Part shown: in pieces, positions 1 through 12,575 of the stretch
Layout of the letters: each line of letters begins with the position of its first letter
Position numbering within the stretch: the first letter of the stretch is position 1
The notes under the pieces: model-generated
Seen by the model: the letters and a program-made list of their open reading frames with translations, nothing else
Told to the model about the DNA's origin: nothing
Database searches by the model: none
Translations under genes and position numbers: made by a program
Assembly: GCA_964019155.1 (NCBI GenBank)
Contig: OZ025240.1
Location: forward strand, 79,367,330 to 79,431,329
DNA from: Osedax fenrisi
Taxonomy: Eukaryota > Annelida > Polychaeta > Sabellida > Siboglinidae
Direction of reading: 5' to 3'
DNA length: 64,000 nucleotides

Positions 1-777
1 AATTCATAATGAATATTTAATATTATATTAAAATATTATTCTACTAAAAAGTCCGAAACTTTTTTATTCCTAAATATAAATTGTTATATTTTATAGTATA
101 TTTAAATAACACATATATACATATAACTACCGTTTTTATAAATAATAATTATATATAATTAAAATGATATAGCATGTTTAACATGATGTTACCTTCAATA
201 TTACTATTACTGAATATATTGAATATATTCAGTTCTAAACAAAATCAAAAATTTAAATTATTATTATATAATTTTAAAAATAAATTATATTATAAAAAGA
301 TGTATGTATAGAATGATGTATTTTTATTATAGGTGTACAAATATTATGTACAAATATTTAAAATGTTTAAATTTGGAGAGTTTGAAAGTAGTTTGGTTTT
401 TCATATATATTTAATATAATTATTATAATAATATATTCATTAATATATATATATATATAATAAGATTATGAGAATCCCAGAATGATTTTAAGTTATGGTA
501 AATAGCTTCACGATAATAAGATACGTACTAAACGTCCACAACATTTTTTATTCGATCTATGATTGTATAAATATATAGTATACATGTTTAACATAATTTT
601 ATTTAGCAGGAAAACCTGTCAGATAATTTGTATATAATAGTCACTATTATAGTGGTGGTAGGGTGTAGTGGGGTGGCATGATATGTCATAATGAATAACC
701 AATAAATAGGATTATGTAATATCTATAGATATCTATATCTATATTATATATTAATATCTATATTATAATATATTATC
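1..777. other. AT-rich intergenic DNA, no gene seen
   Basis: No exon-like stretch on either strand. The only departure from AT-rich background is a short G-rich tract around 650-680 (GGTGGTAGGGTGTAGTGGGG). Confidence 0.6.
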
Positions 778-1260
778 TTAAGGGTGCAAGCTGTCGTTAA
801 AATATGTATAATATTTTTATTTTGTATTACGTATTATCCATGTTCAGTATCTTATTTATCAGTGTTACGAGATCAATCGAATTAATAATTATATGAAATT
901 GACTTTTATATATAATATATAATATATATATTATATATATATTAGAAAAATACATTTATATATATATTTTTTCTGTAATTATTTATTTAAAAAAACTTTG
1001 AATGTTATTTTATCAATTTTTTACTTATATGAAATTACCTTTTATATATATATATATATATATATTAGAAAAATACATTTATATATATATATTTTCTATA
1101 ATTATTTATTTAAAAAAACTTTGAATGTCATTTTATAAATTTTTTACTTAAAAGTACTGCACAAATTTTAATTTAGTAAGCATACGTAAATGCCTACTAC
1201 TTCATTGATTATTAATATTAGTATCTGAAATGTATACTCTATTTGAATAACATGTAATAC
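778..1260 (+). mobile_element. End of a TTAA-type DNA element (TTAAGGGTGCAAGC family)
   Basis: TTAA at 778-781 is followed by GGGTGCAAGCTG. The next roughly 480 bases align, with indels, to the reverse complement of 45270-45619, which begins at an identical TTAAGGGTGCAAGCTGACG terminus. Shared landmarks in the same order are TATTACGTATTATCCATGTT, ACGAGATCAAT, ATATGAAATTGAC and GCCTACTACTTC. A TTAA target and a TTAAGGG tip are typical of piggyBac-type elements. The opposite end was not found, and an AT-rich duplication (about 895-1015 and 1026-1140) is internal to this copy. Confidence 0.6.
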
Positions 1261-1297
1261 TATATATTATATGTATGTAATACATACTATGTATACA

Positions 1298-1299
<2 letters not shown>

Positions 1300-1330
<31 letters not shown>
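1300..1330. repeat. (TA)n microsatellite
   Basis: About 15 uninterrupted TA units. Similar shorter tracts recur about every 2-3 kb through the window, for example at 3218, 3468, 5458, 6915, 12541, 36475, 39564, 43286, 45738, 48487, 49590, 49688 and 50676. Confidence 0.95.
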
Positions 1331-1333
<3 letters not shown>

Positions 1334-1759
1334 TTGTGAGTTAATAAAAAACACGTTTTAAACAGACGGTATCTATACTCTTTGTTACCTACTGTGACTA
1401 GCTTAATTCTTCTGTCTCTACTTTACTATTATTGGTATTGTATTCATCAGTTATCATTAATTGTGTCACTTCATATATTAATATATATATATTGTTTACG
1501 ATGATTTTATAATTATTATTGTATGCATGAAAACATACATATAAATATATAGATCATATATTATATTAGTGATTCTATTTTCAGTATATATTACTTATTT
1601 TTCATATATATTTAATTATTATTGCTTATTTAAATATTTAAGTACGTTAATTAAAGATAAATATTAAAGTTTTTCATGCTGATTAGTCATGCCCCTCCCC
1701 CCCTTATAATGAAAGAACTCCACCCTAGTAACACCCCATCCCTTCCCCCCCTCTCACAG

Positions 1760-1975
1760 AAACACACAGAGGAAGAGCTGCACAGACTAAACACCAAGAT
1801 CTTGAGGACACAAAATGACCTCTTCTCAATAGAACCTCAATACTAGAAGGAGAGATTACGTGAAGAGGCTGCCACTCAACAGTTTGCATCAACCCCATCA
1901 ACCCTACTAGTTCAACCCTATCAACACTATAATTTTAACCCTTTATTCTATCTCTTAGTAATATATTTAGTTTAG
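1760..1975 (+). pseudogene. Exon-like coding stretch with an in-frame TAG, identity unknown
   Basis: A pyrimidine-rich tract (CCCTTCCCCCCCTCTCACAG) ends in an AG at 1758-1759. An open frame follows that reads KHTEEELHRLNTKILR and then QNDLFSIEPQY before TAG at 1844-1846. The same frame continues past the TAG as KERLREEAATQQFAST and runs to a stop at 1973-1975. Composition (many E, K, R, Q and L, heptad-like) suggests a coiled coil and is quite unlike the flanking AT-rich DNA. It could be a final exon ending at the TAG, with chance coding beyond it, or a pseudogenised exon. I do not recognise the parent gene and see no donor site before the TAG. Confidence 0.4.
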
Positions 1976-3489
1976 CACTTTAATTTCTATCCCAGTACTA
2001 GTAATGCATTCAGAGATTTCATTGTATAACTGATATTAAAATATTTATAATAACTTAACTTATTAAAATTTATAATAATTATAAACAAATAACGGAATAT
2101 TTAACATCCATTAGTAGTGTTTTTAAAAAATGCATTTTTTATTAATGTTTGTTTAAAACATGTTTTGAACGGGTTTTTTCATTTTAAATTCGTTTTTATC
2201 TGTTTTTTTCTGTTACAAAAAATAAAATTATTTAAATAAAGTAGATATGTTGTTAAATAATAAAATAATAATAAAGTAAGTACATATTATATGAATAATC
2301 AGTAATAATTCAAATAATATATTATCTGTATTATTAGCATCATTAAATCATATTGTCAAACTATACATTAGTATGAAAATTATAATAATTATAATATTTA
2401 TTTTGTTACAATATAACACTGAGTATTTCTGTATTATTTAATGTTATAGACATGGAGATTGTATCACAATCTATAGATATATGCACATTATATAATTAAT
2501 ATTATAAAAGCTGTATGAACTTTCATATTTATTTTATAATAAATTATTATAAATAATAAAGTAAAATTAGATTTCTTTTATGTTCTGATATAATAAATTA
2601 TATAATAATATATATTATGACCTTTCATATTTCTTTTATATATTAATATATTATTATTAAAAAAATATGAAAATTCATACTATTTTTTTATATAATATTA
2701 AACAATATATATTATTATACAATTTATTATATCATAAAATAAATCTAATTTTACTTTATTATTATAATAATAATATTATATTTTTATACATTTATTTTAT
2801 ACATTTATTAAATAATTATTTATGATTATAATCATTCATTTTTCAATTATTATACAATTTATTATATCAAAAAAAGAGCAGAGAAATTATTATTTGTCAA
2901 ATTAAATTTAAATTTAAATATTAACAATTAAATAAATATATGTATAAATTGATGTCTCTTGTTTTTTTTCTGTTTTTTTCGTTTTATATTCTATGTTTAA
3001 AACGTGTTTTTTATTAACTCACAACACTATCTATTAGTCAACATTTCATCAACTGAATACTATTCATCTTTAACATAACACACACCATCACCAGCTTTAA
3101 TTCATACATTATTTATTTGAATTTGTGCTTCTACAATAGCGTATAATTGGTCAAATGACCTAATGTTATAATTTGCATATTTTTATTTATATACTATCAT
3201 ACATGCAACAGCTTATCATATATATATATATATATATATATATGTATTTTGAAAGTCTCACTCGTAATGTAATGCAGTTAAATAATCATACACCATAATT
3301 GGGGTCTTCACAACTATCCAAAAGCAAGCACATTCATTTTAAAATTACTTTAGTTATTTTATATTGTGAGAGTTGAAATATGTGTGTAAAATTAATATAC
3401 AAGTTAAGAAATTAGATTTTAATCAAATAGTAATCCTATAGAAATTCATATACAAATTCAAACAAACATATATATATATATATATATAT
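1976..3489. other. AT-rich intergenic DNA
   Basis: No gene seen. It contains direct and inverted AT-rich duplications: AAATAATAAAGTAAAATTAGATTT near 2550 recurs inverted near 2735. There are (TA)n tracts at about 3218-3243 and 3468-3488. Confidence 0.6.
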
Positions 3490-3643
3490 TGTAACTGGCT
3501 GTGTGTTTCAGTTAGCTAAGGCGTCAGACACACAGGCAGTAGGACGCGAATTCATGTCCTGACCATTCAAATAGGTCTAAAAATAAGAAGTGACTTTAAA
3601 TTTAGAAGTGATCTTATATAATTATGTATAAATAAATGATGCC
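3490..3643 (+). repeat. Partial tRNA-derived SINE (5' part)
   Basis: Aligns with the head of the SINE at 49178. Shared blocks are GTTAGCTAAGGCGTCAGACA, CACAGGCAGTAGGA, a degraded box B (GAATTCATGTCC), then AGAAGTGATCTTATATAATT. It stops where the TTAA element begins at 3644. The 3' third of the SINE was not found on the far side of that element. Confidence 0.65.
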
Positions 3644-5126
3644 TTAAGGGCATACGTCGGTGCGCACGCCATTTCACGCATTTACATGTTAAGAGATAGG
3701 AAATACAAAGGTCCATTAAAATCTATGTTTAGGTAAAAATATTCAATGAATTTAACTATCGATTTTTGTATTGTATACAATATATATACTGCTACAATTG
3801 TGTGTTTATATTTTTTTTAAATATTATTTATTTCATGTATAAATATATTATTTATTATGTCAATTTATTTAAACCAATATTTGTTTTAATTTATACCAAT
3901 ATTGTCTCTTTTAAATAATAATTACAAAAATTGAAAAACATAATGTTATTTAAATTAAATAATATTTAATCATATACAATTTACATATAGCACAACAAAT
4001 TGTTAGTATACCTATGCTAGATTGTTCTAAACATACATGTATATTCACCCAGATTGTACAAAATAATTATTCTTAGTAAAACGCATCTAAAGTTTTACTA
4101 AGTAAAAATCATTATTATAAAATAGAGCAAATACAGTTTATGTAATTATCATAGTAGTATAGTGAATTAAAATATGTTATTATGTATAGTTTATATATTA
4201 TGATAAAATAAAGCAATAATAGTATTGTATAATTTATAAAATAATATATATATATATAGATGTATAAATATAATATATAATCATAAATTGAAATTGTAAA
4301 ATACATTGAATACATAATTGTCAATTGTAATAGTAAATTAATTATATAATTATACAAGATACTACAAAATAATATATGAAATAAAATATGTAATTAGAAA
4401 TAAAATGTTATTATGTATAGTTTACATATATGATAAAATAAATCAATAATTTATTATTGTATTATTTAAAAAATAATATATATATATATATATTGATGAT
4501 ATATAAATAAATGTAAATATACATAGAAATATAATTTGAAAACCAAATTATAAATAAAATAAACTCAACTAAAAATCTAATATAAAGGCTAATAATGGTA
4601 TAAAAATAACTTTTTTATAATACTAATGATATAAGAATTAAACTAACAATAACTATATGTAAATAATATAAATATAAGTACACATAAAGGTAAAATGATG
4701 ACAAATATAAATTGTAAAAGTGAAATGATGTAAAGTAAGTAAGAAATATATAGTTTCTGTTTATTAGCTTTTTTATTGGTTTATATTATCACATGACATA
4801 TGTTTACAATGATAATAATATAGAATAAATAAAGATAGACAATTCTGTTTTTAAATTTTGTAAATCGACATTATATAAGTATAAAATAAGTATATAAAAT
4901 AAAATGTAAGCATTATTATAAAATTATTCATGTAGATTATAAGCCCATGTTATTTATTTTAAAAGGTGTATTATAAAATATGCTTTTTATGTTATTTGTA
5001 GGCCGTTTTCAATGATAATATTTGGACTGATAATAAATAATATATACTAAATTATTAATATTGAATACAAAATTGTTAATTATTTTTATGATTTTTGCTG
5101 ATTTCTCAACTGCGGTATGCCCTTAA
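3644..5126. mobile_element. Non-autonomous TTAA-flanked DNA transposon (about 1.5 kb)
   Basis: TTAA at 3644-3647 and TTAA at 5123-5126 bracket a 1475-bp segment. Its ends are inverted repeats: GGGCATACGTCGG on the left, and CTGCGGTATGCCC on the right. The interior is AT-rich with no open coding frame. It holds a direct duplication of about 245-bp spacing (TGTTATTATGTATAGTTTA at 4173 and 4407). The tip matches the TTAAGGG tips of two other families here. Directly outside the right TTAA, GGTCCGGGGTAAACTTGCC resembles the tip of the family at 46202, so the site may be a compound of two related elements. No transposase is present. Confidence 0.75.
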
Positions 5127-5476
5127 GGTCCGGGGTAAACTTGCCATGTTTACATGTAGGGGAAATGAGGTAGGGAAAATACAGGTAGGGAAAATGAGGG
5201 TCACTAAAAAGACTACTACTTTTGCACAAATACATATAATCACCTAATTTTGTTAACTATAGTTAGTTAAATATCATATCTATATAACCTATCATATATC
5301 TAAACATATAACAATCTATAAGTTATAAGTTACCACCAATATTTTATTTTTGTATTTTTTTTGTTTTTTTCATCAACTTTTTTTATAATATTTATAATTA
5401 GTATATTTTAAAATAAAATTATGACATTATAATAGTAAAGCTTATTATCAGTAATATCATATATATATATATATAT

Positions 5477-5640
5477 ACTAGGGTGGGTGGCCGGCGTTGC
5501 CCGTGAATGAGACTATTTTAGGTGTGGGTGTAATGGGTTAGTTGAGACTATTGGGTCTTTTTTAGATTTTTATATAATGTTTTCTAGCAGTCAGTGGGCC
5601 GTTATTTATCTTTTTTTTATTTTAATGAAAAAAAACAATG
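5477..5640. other. GC-richer segment leading into the satellite
   Basis: After a (TA)n tract the sequence reads ACTAGGGTGGGTGGCCGGCG then TTGCCCGTGAATGAGAC. The (TA)n-ACTAG...CCGGCGTTGCCCG arrangement resembles repeat ends I associate with Helentron-like elements of arthropods. That is recalled, not checked. No coding frame. Confidence 0.35.
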
Positions 5641-5699
5641 ATAATTTCATAATGTATTTATTAAAACAAAACTTTAACTACTTTGGTCTACTATTACTA

Positions 5700-6960
5700 A
5701 TGAGTAAAAGTATTTGACCCAACCTAACCACAACTGTGAAAATATACTTTTATAGGTTCACTCGGGAAGTAATGAAGCTAAAAAAAACCTTCAAAAATTA
5801 AAACTCAGCCCAACCTAACCACAACTGTTAAAATAACAATATATATAAATATGCTTTTATAGGCTCATTCGGGAAGTAATGCAGCTAAAAAAATCTACAC
5901 AAATTAAAACCTAACCCAACCTAACCACAACAGTGAAAATATACTTGTATAGGCTAACTCGAGAAGTAATGCAGCTAAAAAAACCTATACAAATTAAAAT
6001 GTAACCCAACATAACCACAACTGTGAAAATATCCTTGTATAGGCTAACTCGGGAAGTAATGCATCTAAAAAAAACCTACACAAATTAAAACTTAACCCAA
6101 CCTAACAACAACTGTGAAAATATCCTTGTATAGGCTAACTCGAGAAGTAATGCAGCTAAAAAAATCTACACAAATTAAAACCTAACCCAACCTAACCACA
6201 ACAGTGAAAATATACTTGTATAGGCTAACTCGAGAAGTAATGCAGCTAAAAAAACCTATACAAATTAAAATGTAACCCAACATAACCACAACTGTGAAAA
6301 TATCCTTGTATAGGCTAACTCGGGAAGTAATGCAGCTAAAAAAAACCTACCAATATTTAAACGTAACCCAACCTAACCACAACTGTGAAAATAACAATAT
6401 AAATAAATATGCTTTTATAGGCTCACTCGGGAAGTAATGCAGCTAAAAAAATCTACACAAATTAAAACCTAACCCAACCTAACCACTACAGTGAAAATAT
6501 ACTTGTATAGGCTAACTCGAGAAGTAATGCAGCTAAAAAAAACCTACACAAATTAAAACTTAACCCAACCTAACCACAACTGTGAAAATAACAATATAAA
6601 TGAATATGCTTTTATAGGCTCACTCGGGAAGTAATGCAGCTAAAAAAACCTACAAAATTAAAACTTAACCCAACCTAACCACAACAGAGAAAATATACTT
6701 TTATAGGCTAACTCGGGAAGTAATGCATCTAAAAAAACCTACACAAATTAAAACTTAACCCAACCTAACCATAACTGTGAAAATAACAATATAAATTAAT
6801 ATGCTTTTATAGGCTCACTCATGAGCTAAAATGCAGCTAAAAAAAATCTACCAATATTAAAACTTAACCCAACCTAAACACAAAAGTGACAATAAATATA
6901 ACTACAAATATCAATATATATATATATATATATATTTGTATAGACTCACTCGGTATGTAA
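5700..6960 (+). repeat. Satellite array of 90- and 107-bp units with telomere-like core
   Basis: About 13 units carry the blocks CTCGGGAAGTAATGCAGCTA, CCTAACCCAACCTAACCAC and GTGAAAATA. Distances between successive GRGAAGTAATGC blocks are 107, 90, 90, 91, 90, 90, 107, 90, 107, 89, 106 and about 130. The long units contain an extra AACAATATAAATAAATATGC-like insert. The CCTAACCCAACCTAACC block recalls the arthropod (CCTAA)n telomere repeat but is imperfect and interrupted. Confidence 0.95.
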
Positions 6961-7884
6961 TGCATATATAATTATAGAATAGATTTTAGAAAAAATATTT
7001 TTTTATAAATCTATATTTTTTTCTTTGACATATATGATGACATTTGGCGAAATATTAAAACAGAGATGGAAACCCTATTATTCATATTTTCATGATTTTT
7101 CTGATTTTATTACATGTATTTTCGTACTCCTAATCTGATGAATTCATAATTTATACGAAAAATTTACCGGAAGTCGGTCAAATAGACTATTCTAAAATCA
7201 TGTATTTTTCACTTTTTCGGCCGTAGCTCGAAGAATATTAAACATAGGTAGTCACAATTTATCAAAGTATATTCTATTATAATTAACTATTTAATAAAAT
7301 TAAAATTATTGAAATAGAATAATTATTGTAGATTTTGATTTTTTACATCACCTATGTTTAATAATTTATGTTTACATGGCGTAGATAGGAAATAATTAAT
7401 ATAAACTCGTAACGTAAAAATATTAACTCGATTTTACTCGTTCGTGAACTTTTTCTCAATAATACGGGTAAATAAATTCCGATTTACCAATTGTTATTTC
7501 GATATTCAAACCGGAAGTACCATTTCGTAAATCTACGTAATGTATTCGAAATTAAAGAAACTCATTTTTACGAAATTATTTACGATAAAATTCTCCATGA
7601 TAATGTTTGTTATTAAAAATTTGAGTCGAATTTAAATTTTTTGATTACGTAAATCGATCAAAAAATGACACTATTTAACGATTATTGGTATCGCGTGAAT
7701 ACATATTCAAAAAAGTAAATCATTTATGTTACCCCCGCTGTCCCACTTTATCTCTCGACGTTTTCCTTACGGCGAATTTTAATTATTTGAATTTATATAA
7801 AATATTAAATATTAAATTTTAACGATAAAAACCCAAAATACTACCAGAAATATTGCCCGTAGATGAAAATGAGTGCGCGCATAC
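6961..7884. other. Unassigned sequence left of the large transposon
   Basis: Less monotonous than the background, with many CG dinucleotides (ACCGGAAGTCGGTC, TTTCGGCCGTAGCTCGAAG, CTCGACGTTTTCCTTACGG). No open frame with exon borders. With 20698-20935 on the other side it may be an older element that the large transposon split. Confidence 0.4.
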
Positions 7885-7900
7885 TACCCAGCAAACACAC

Positions 7901-8310
7901 AGAGTCTAAATAGAGTGAATTCACTCTAATTTTAGACTCTAAAAATGTTAACATTTAGACTCTATTTTCACTCTATTTTCACTCTATTTTCACTCTATTT
8001 AGACTCTATTTTCACTCTATTTTCACTCTATTTTCACTCTATTTTCACTCTATTTTCACTCTATTTTCACTCTATTTAGCCTCTGTTTTCACTCTATTTT
8101 CACTCTATTTTCACTCTATTTTCACTCTATTTAGCCTCACTTTTCACTCTATTTTCACTCTATTTAGACTCTATTTTGACTCTATTTATACTCTATTTTG
8201 ACTCTATTTATACTCTATTTAGCCTCTAATTTTGACTATATTTAGCCTCTATTTAGCCTCTATTTAGACTCTATTTATAATCTATTTAGATTTTATTTAT
8301 AAATAGAGGC
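7901..8310 (+). repeat. Left subterminal array of the large transposon
   Basis: About 40 near-tandem copies of a roughly 10-bp word. CTCTATTTTCA alternates with CTCTATTTAGA and CTCTATTTAGC variants. At the outermost edge the word also occurs inverted (AGAGTCTAAATAGAGTGAA next to TTCACTCTAA). The same words form the right array near 20.0-20.7 kb. In CACTA elements such arrays are transposase or accessory-protein binding sites; that role is inferred here. Confidence 0.9.
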
Positions 8311-8427
8311 TATAGCCTCTGTTTTTACTATAATAAATATATTTATTATGTTAATTAACACTACAAATTAGAAAATAATATGATTATATTAAAAATTTAT
8401 TTAAAAATTGTTTATTAAATACAAATG

Positions 8428-8727
8428 TTAACAAACAGATGATACATCAGATAGAACATCATTCTCTATATCATCTTTTTTAAGTGATTCATCTTTTCGC
8501 TAAAATATAATAAATGTATTATTGTTGTGTTAATATATATATATATGTTATATGTATGCATATTATTAAATATATTGATTTCAATAAAAACATGTTTTTC
8601 CAAAAAATTATGTTATTAAATATTATTATTTACATATTATAATAAATATTATATACAAAGGAAATTCTAATATGATTATTTGATTTTATAATAATGCTTG
8701 CAACTGTGAATACACACATAATTTTAT

Positions 8728-8775
<48 letters not shown>

Positions 8776-11700
8776 TAATATTAATATTAAACATAATCTT
8801 AAGAAATAATAATAAATAGATTTTTATAACTTAATTAAAGAAATTAGTAGTATTACAAACCTTATATTTGACGGCCTTAAAACCCATATGTAGTTCATTT
8901 TTAAGCACGCAGTCCGACTCATCTTTAAATGTTATTCTTAAAGCTCCTATAAAAACAAATATTTAATAATTAGACTAATAATTATTGAGATAAAATATAT
9001 TTAACATGTACTAATTTTGCATTAAGATTAGAAATTAATATGTATGAATGCAATACCCTAGTATCATATCCAGGTAAATATTATAGTAGCATTCAATTAA
9101 TAGTTTATTTCGTATGTACAATGTTGAATAAAAATACATTATTTTCTGTGGATAGAATGCTAATAGATTTATACAAGTGTTTATATTGTTAATATAGCTA
9201 ATAAAACTAACCAATCACATTTCTCCATAGTGATGTTTTATAAAATGATTCTTTTTTAGCTTCTCCAATTCTCCTCGGCCTCGTCGTATACGACAATCCC
9301 TGCCAATATTCAGGAGTATGTATTTGACGTAAAATATTACGTGTCATTTTCCGAGGTGTTTTCCCACCGATGAGGGTAAATCTTTCAATCTAAAAATTAC
9401 AAAATAACTGTTTAAATATAAATCGTAGTAATACAGGATATAGCAATAAAATAGGTTTATAAATACATAGTCATAATATAATATCAAATTATCTTATAAA
9501 TATAATATTATCGTAATATCGCCTTTATTTACATATTGGCTGAATTCAATGTACTAACTATTTCATGTTCACTCAGTTTTGCAATATCGATGTTAGCCCT
9601 ATCTCCCGAATTAACATTATTCGTTATATTTTCGATAATATTTTGTTGCCTAGCTTGCAATCTCGAGACGTCTTGTTCTACTGTATAAAATAAAATTATT
9701 ATGTAATGAATTATATTTATAAATATAATATAATAATTTGATTGTACTTTTATTAATTAAATAATAGTTTAGATAAAAAAAATATTAATTAATACTAACA
9801 CTCTTGAATTCTTTTAATATATAAATTTTCATTGGTTTTTAATTGTCGTACATCTTGAATTACTAAAAATAAATAAATACATATATTATATATTAAAGAT
9901 TATGTACTTATAATTAGTATTCCGTTTCAATAACGACAAAATTAAAAAAATGATTAATCCAATCGGTACAACTATGTATATTATACTAGATAATAATTGT
10001 TTAACACAAATGTTAACATATTATATTAATTTTTGTTAATAAATATTGTTTTTTTTAATAAATCACTAATATAACTATTAATTCTAAATTTATCAACTAA
10101 AATAACTAGAGAATTTCTGAGTAAAATCATGATATCCTAAAATATATATACATATATATACGTGTATACTACAAACTATTATCTACAATAATATTTATTA
10201 TTAACCTTGACTTAGTAAATGCGCCGAGTTTTGTGTATATATATAAGTGTTGAGTATATAAGTGAATAGTTTGAAATTATATAATTAATTAGCATATTGT
10301 TTTTTTTAATAAATCACATATAAATATTAATTCTAAATTTATCAACTAAATAACTAGAGCATTTGTGAGTATACTCACAGATTTTCGGGAAAGGGAAAGA
10401 TATTGCACTTGTGTAAATTTGTGTAACCTACTAATTTAATATAGCCATCTAGTGTTAATAGTTTTATAATAATAATTTTTATATTTATTGTAATTGTAAA
10501 TAATATATTATATACAATATACATGTATATTGTATTATAATATGTATTGACATGATTTTAAAATGATAATATAATTATATAGTTATAAATATATTGTTAT
10601 AAATCATAATAGTAAAAATAACATGTATTGTATTGTTAGGAATTTAAACTTTAAAATGTATATAATTATAAAACAATAACTTAAACTAATTAGTAATTAT
10701 GTAATTTAATGTAAACAATAAATATATAATATAAATATATATTATTTATAAATTAAACTATTAAAAAAAACTACATGTATTGTATTATAATTGGTATTAT
10801 ATTGTAATGATTTTAAATGTATGTATATAAATAGAAAACAAGAAATTTATATAACAATACATGACATAACATTTCATATAATATATCGCTATCTAGTGTT
10901 AATAGTTTGATTATATTAAATGTTGAGGTACTAGAGATAGATAGGGAGTGCAATATCTTTGCAATAATATTTATTATTAACCTTGACTTAAAGTTGCAGA
11001 GCTGTGTGCCATATGTTGACTATTTAGGTCTCTTCCATAAGGAGCTATAATATAAGTGAATAGTTTGAAATTATATATTAGTAATTATGTAATTTAATGT
11101 AAAAAATAAATATATAATATAAATATATATTATTTATAAATTATACTATTAAAAAAAACTACATGTATTGTATTATAATTGGTATTATATTGTAATGATT
11201 TTAATAATTGTAATGATTTAATGATTTTAATGATTTAAATGTATGTATATAAATAGAAAACAAGAAATTTATATAACAATACATGATATAACATTTCATA
11301 TAATATATCGCTATCTAGTGTTAATAGTTTGATTATATTAAATTTTGAGGTACTAGAGATAGATAGGGAGTGCAATATCTTTGCAATAATATTTATTATT
11401 AACCTTGACTTAAAGTTTCAGAGCTGTGTGCCATATGTTGACTATTTAGGTCTCTTCCATAAGGAGCTATAAGCGAATAGTTTGAAATTATATATTAGTA
11501 ATTATGTAATTTAATGTAAAAAATAAATATATAATATAAATATATATTATTTATAAATTATACTATTAAAAAAAACTACATGTATTGTATTATAATTGGT
11601 ATTATATTGTAATGATTTTAATAATTGTAATGATTTAATGATTTTAATGATTTAAATGTATGTATATAAATAGAAAACAAGAAATTTATATAACAATACA

Positions 11701-12538
11701 TGATATAACATTTCATATAATATATCGCTATCTAGTGTTAATAGTTTGATTATATTAAATGTTGAGGTACTAGAGATAGATAGGGAGTGCAATATCTTTG
11801 CAATAATATTTATTATTAACCTTGACTTAGAGTTGCAGAGCTGTGTGCCATATGTTGACTATTTAGGTCTCTTCCATAAGGAGCTATAAGCGAATAGTTT
11901 GAAATTATATATTAGTAATTATGTAATTTAATGTAAACAATAAATATATAATATAAATATATATTATTTATAAATTATACTATTAAAAAAAACTACATGT
12001 ATTGTATTATAATTGGTATTATATTGTAATGATTTTAATAATTGTAATGATTTAATGATTTAAATGTATGTATAAATAGAAAACAAGAAATTTATATAAC
12101 AATACATGATATAACATTTCATATAATATATCGCTATCTAGTGTTAATAGTTTGATTATATTAAATTTTGAGGTACTAGAGATAGATAGGGAGTGCAATA
12201 TCTTTGCAATAATATTTATTATTAACCTTGACTTAGAGTTGCAGAGCTGTGTGCCATATGTTGACTATTTAGGTCTCTTCCATAAGGAGCTATAAGCGAA
12301 TAGTTTGAAATTATATAATTAATTAGCATATTGCTTTTTAATAAAGCGCTAATATAACTATTAATTATAATTTTACCTGAGTCCTGATGTAGAAGACTAA
12401 GATACTCTCCTTGGGTACTAGGCAGTGTATCATTATTTGTTACGGTTTCCTCGTGAACAACATACGTGTCCTGTTCTTTTGACCTATCGTGCTATAAGTG
12501 AATATGTTGAAATTATATATATTTAGATAGATAGATTG

Positions 12539-12575
<37 letters not shown>

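Noticed and set aside
4115..4357. 80-aa hydrophobic frame in the TTAA element
   Set aside because: Only I, Y, L, N and F from TA-rich DNA, with no start context or homology. Similar AT-derived frames at 54626-54814, 50452-50727 and 59106-59339 were dismissed for the same reason.
5700..6960. True telomere array
   Set aside because: The CCTAACCCAACCTAACC core is one part of a 90/107-bp unit and never forms a pure (CCTAA)n run.
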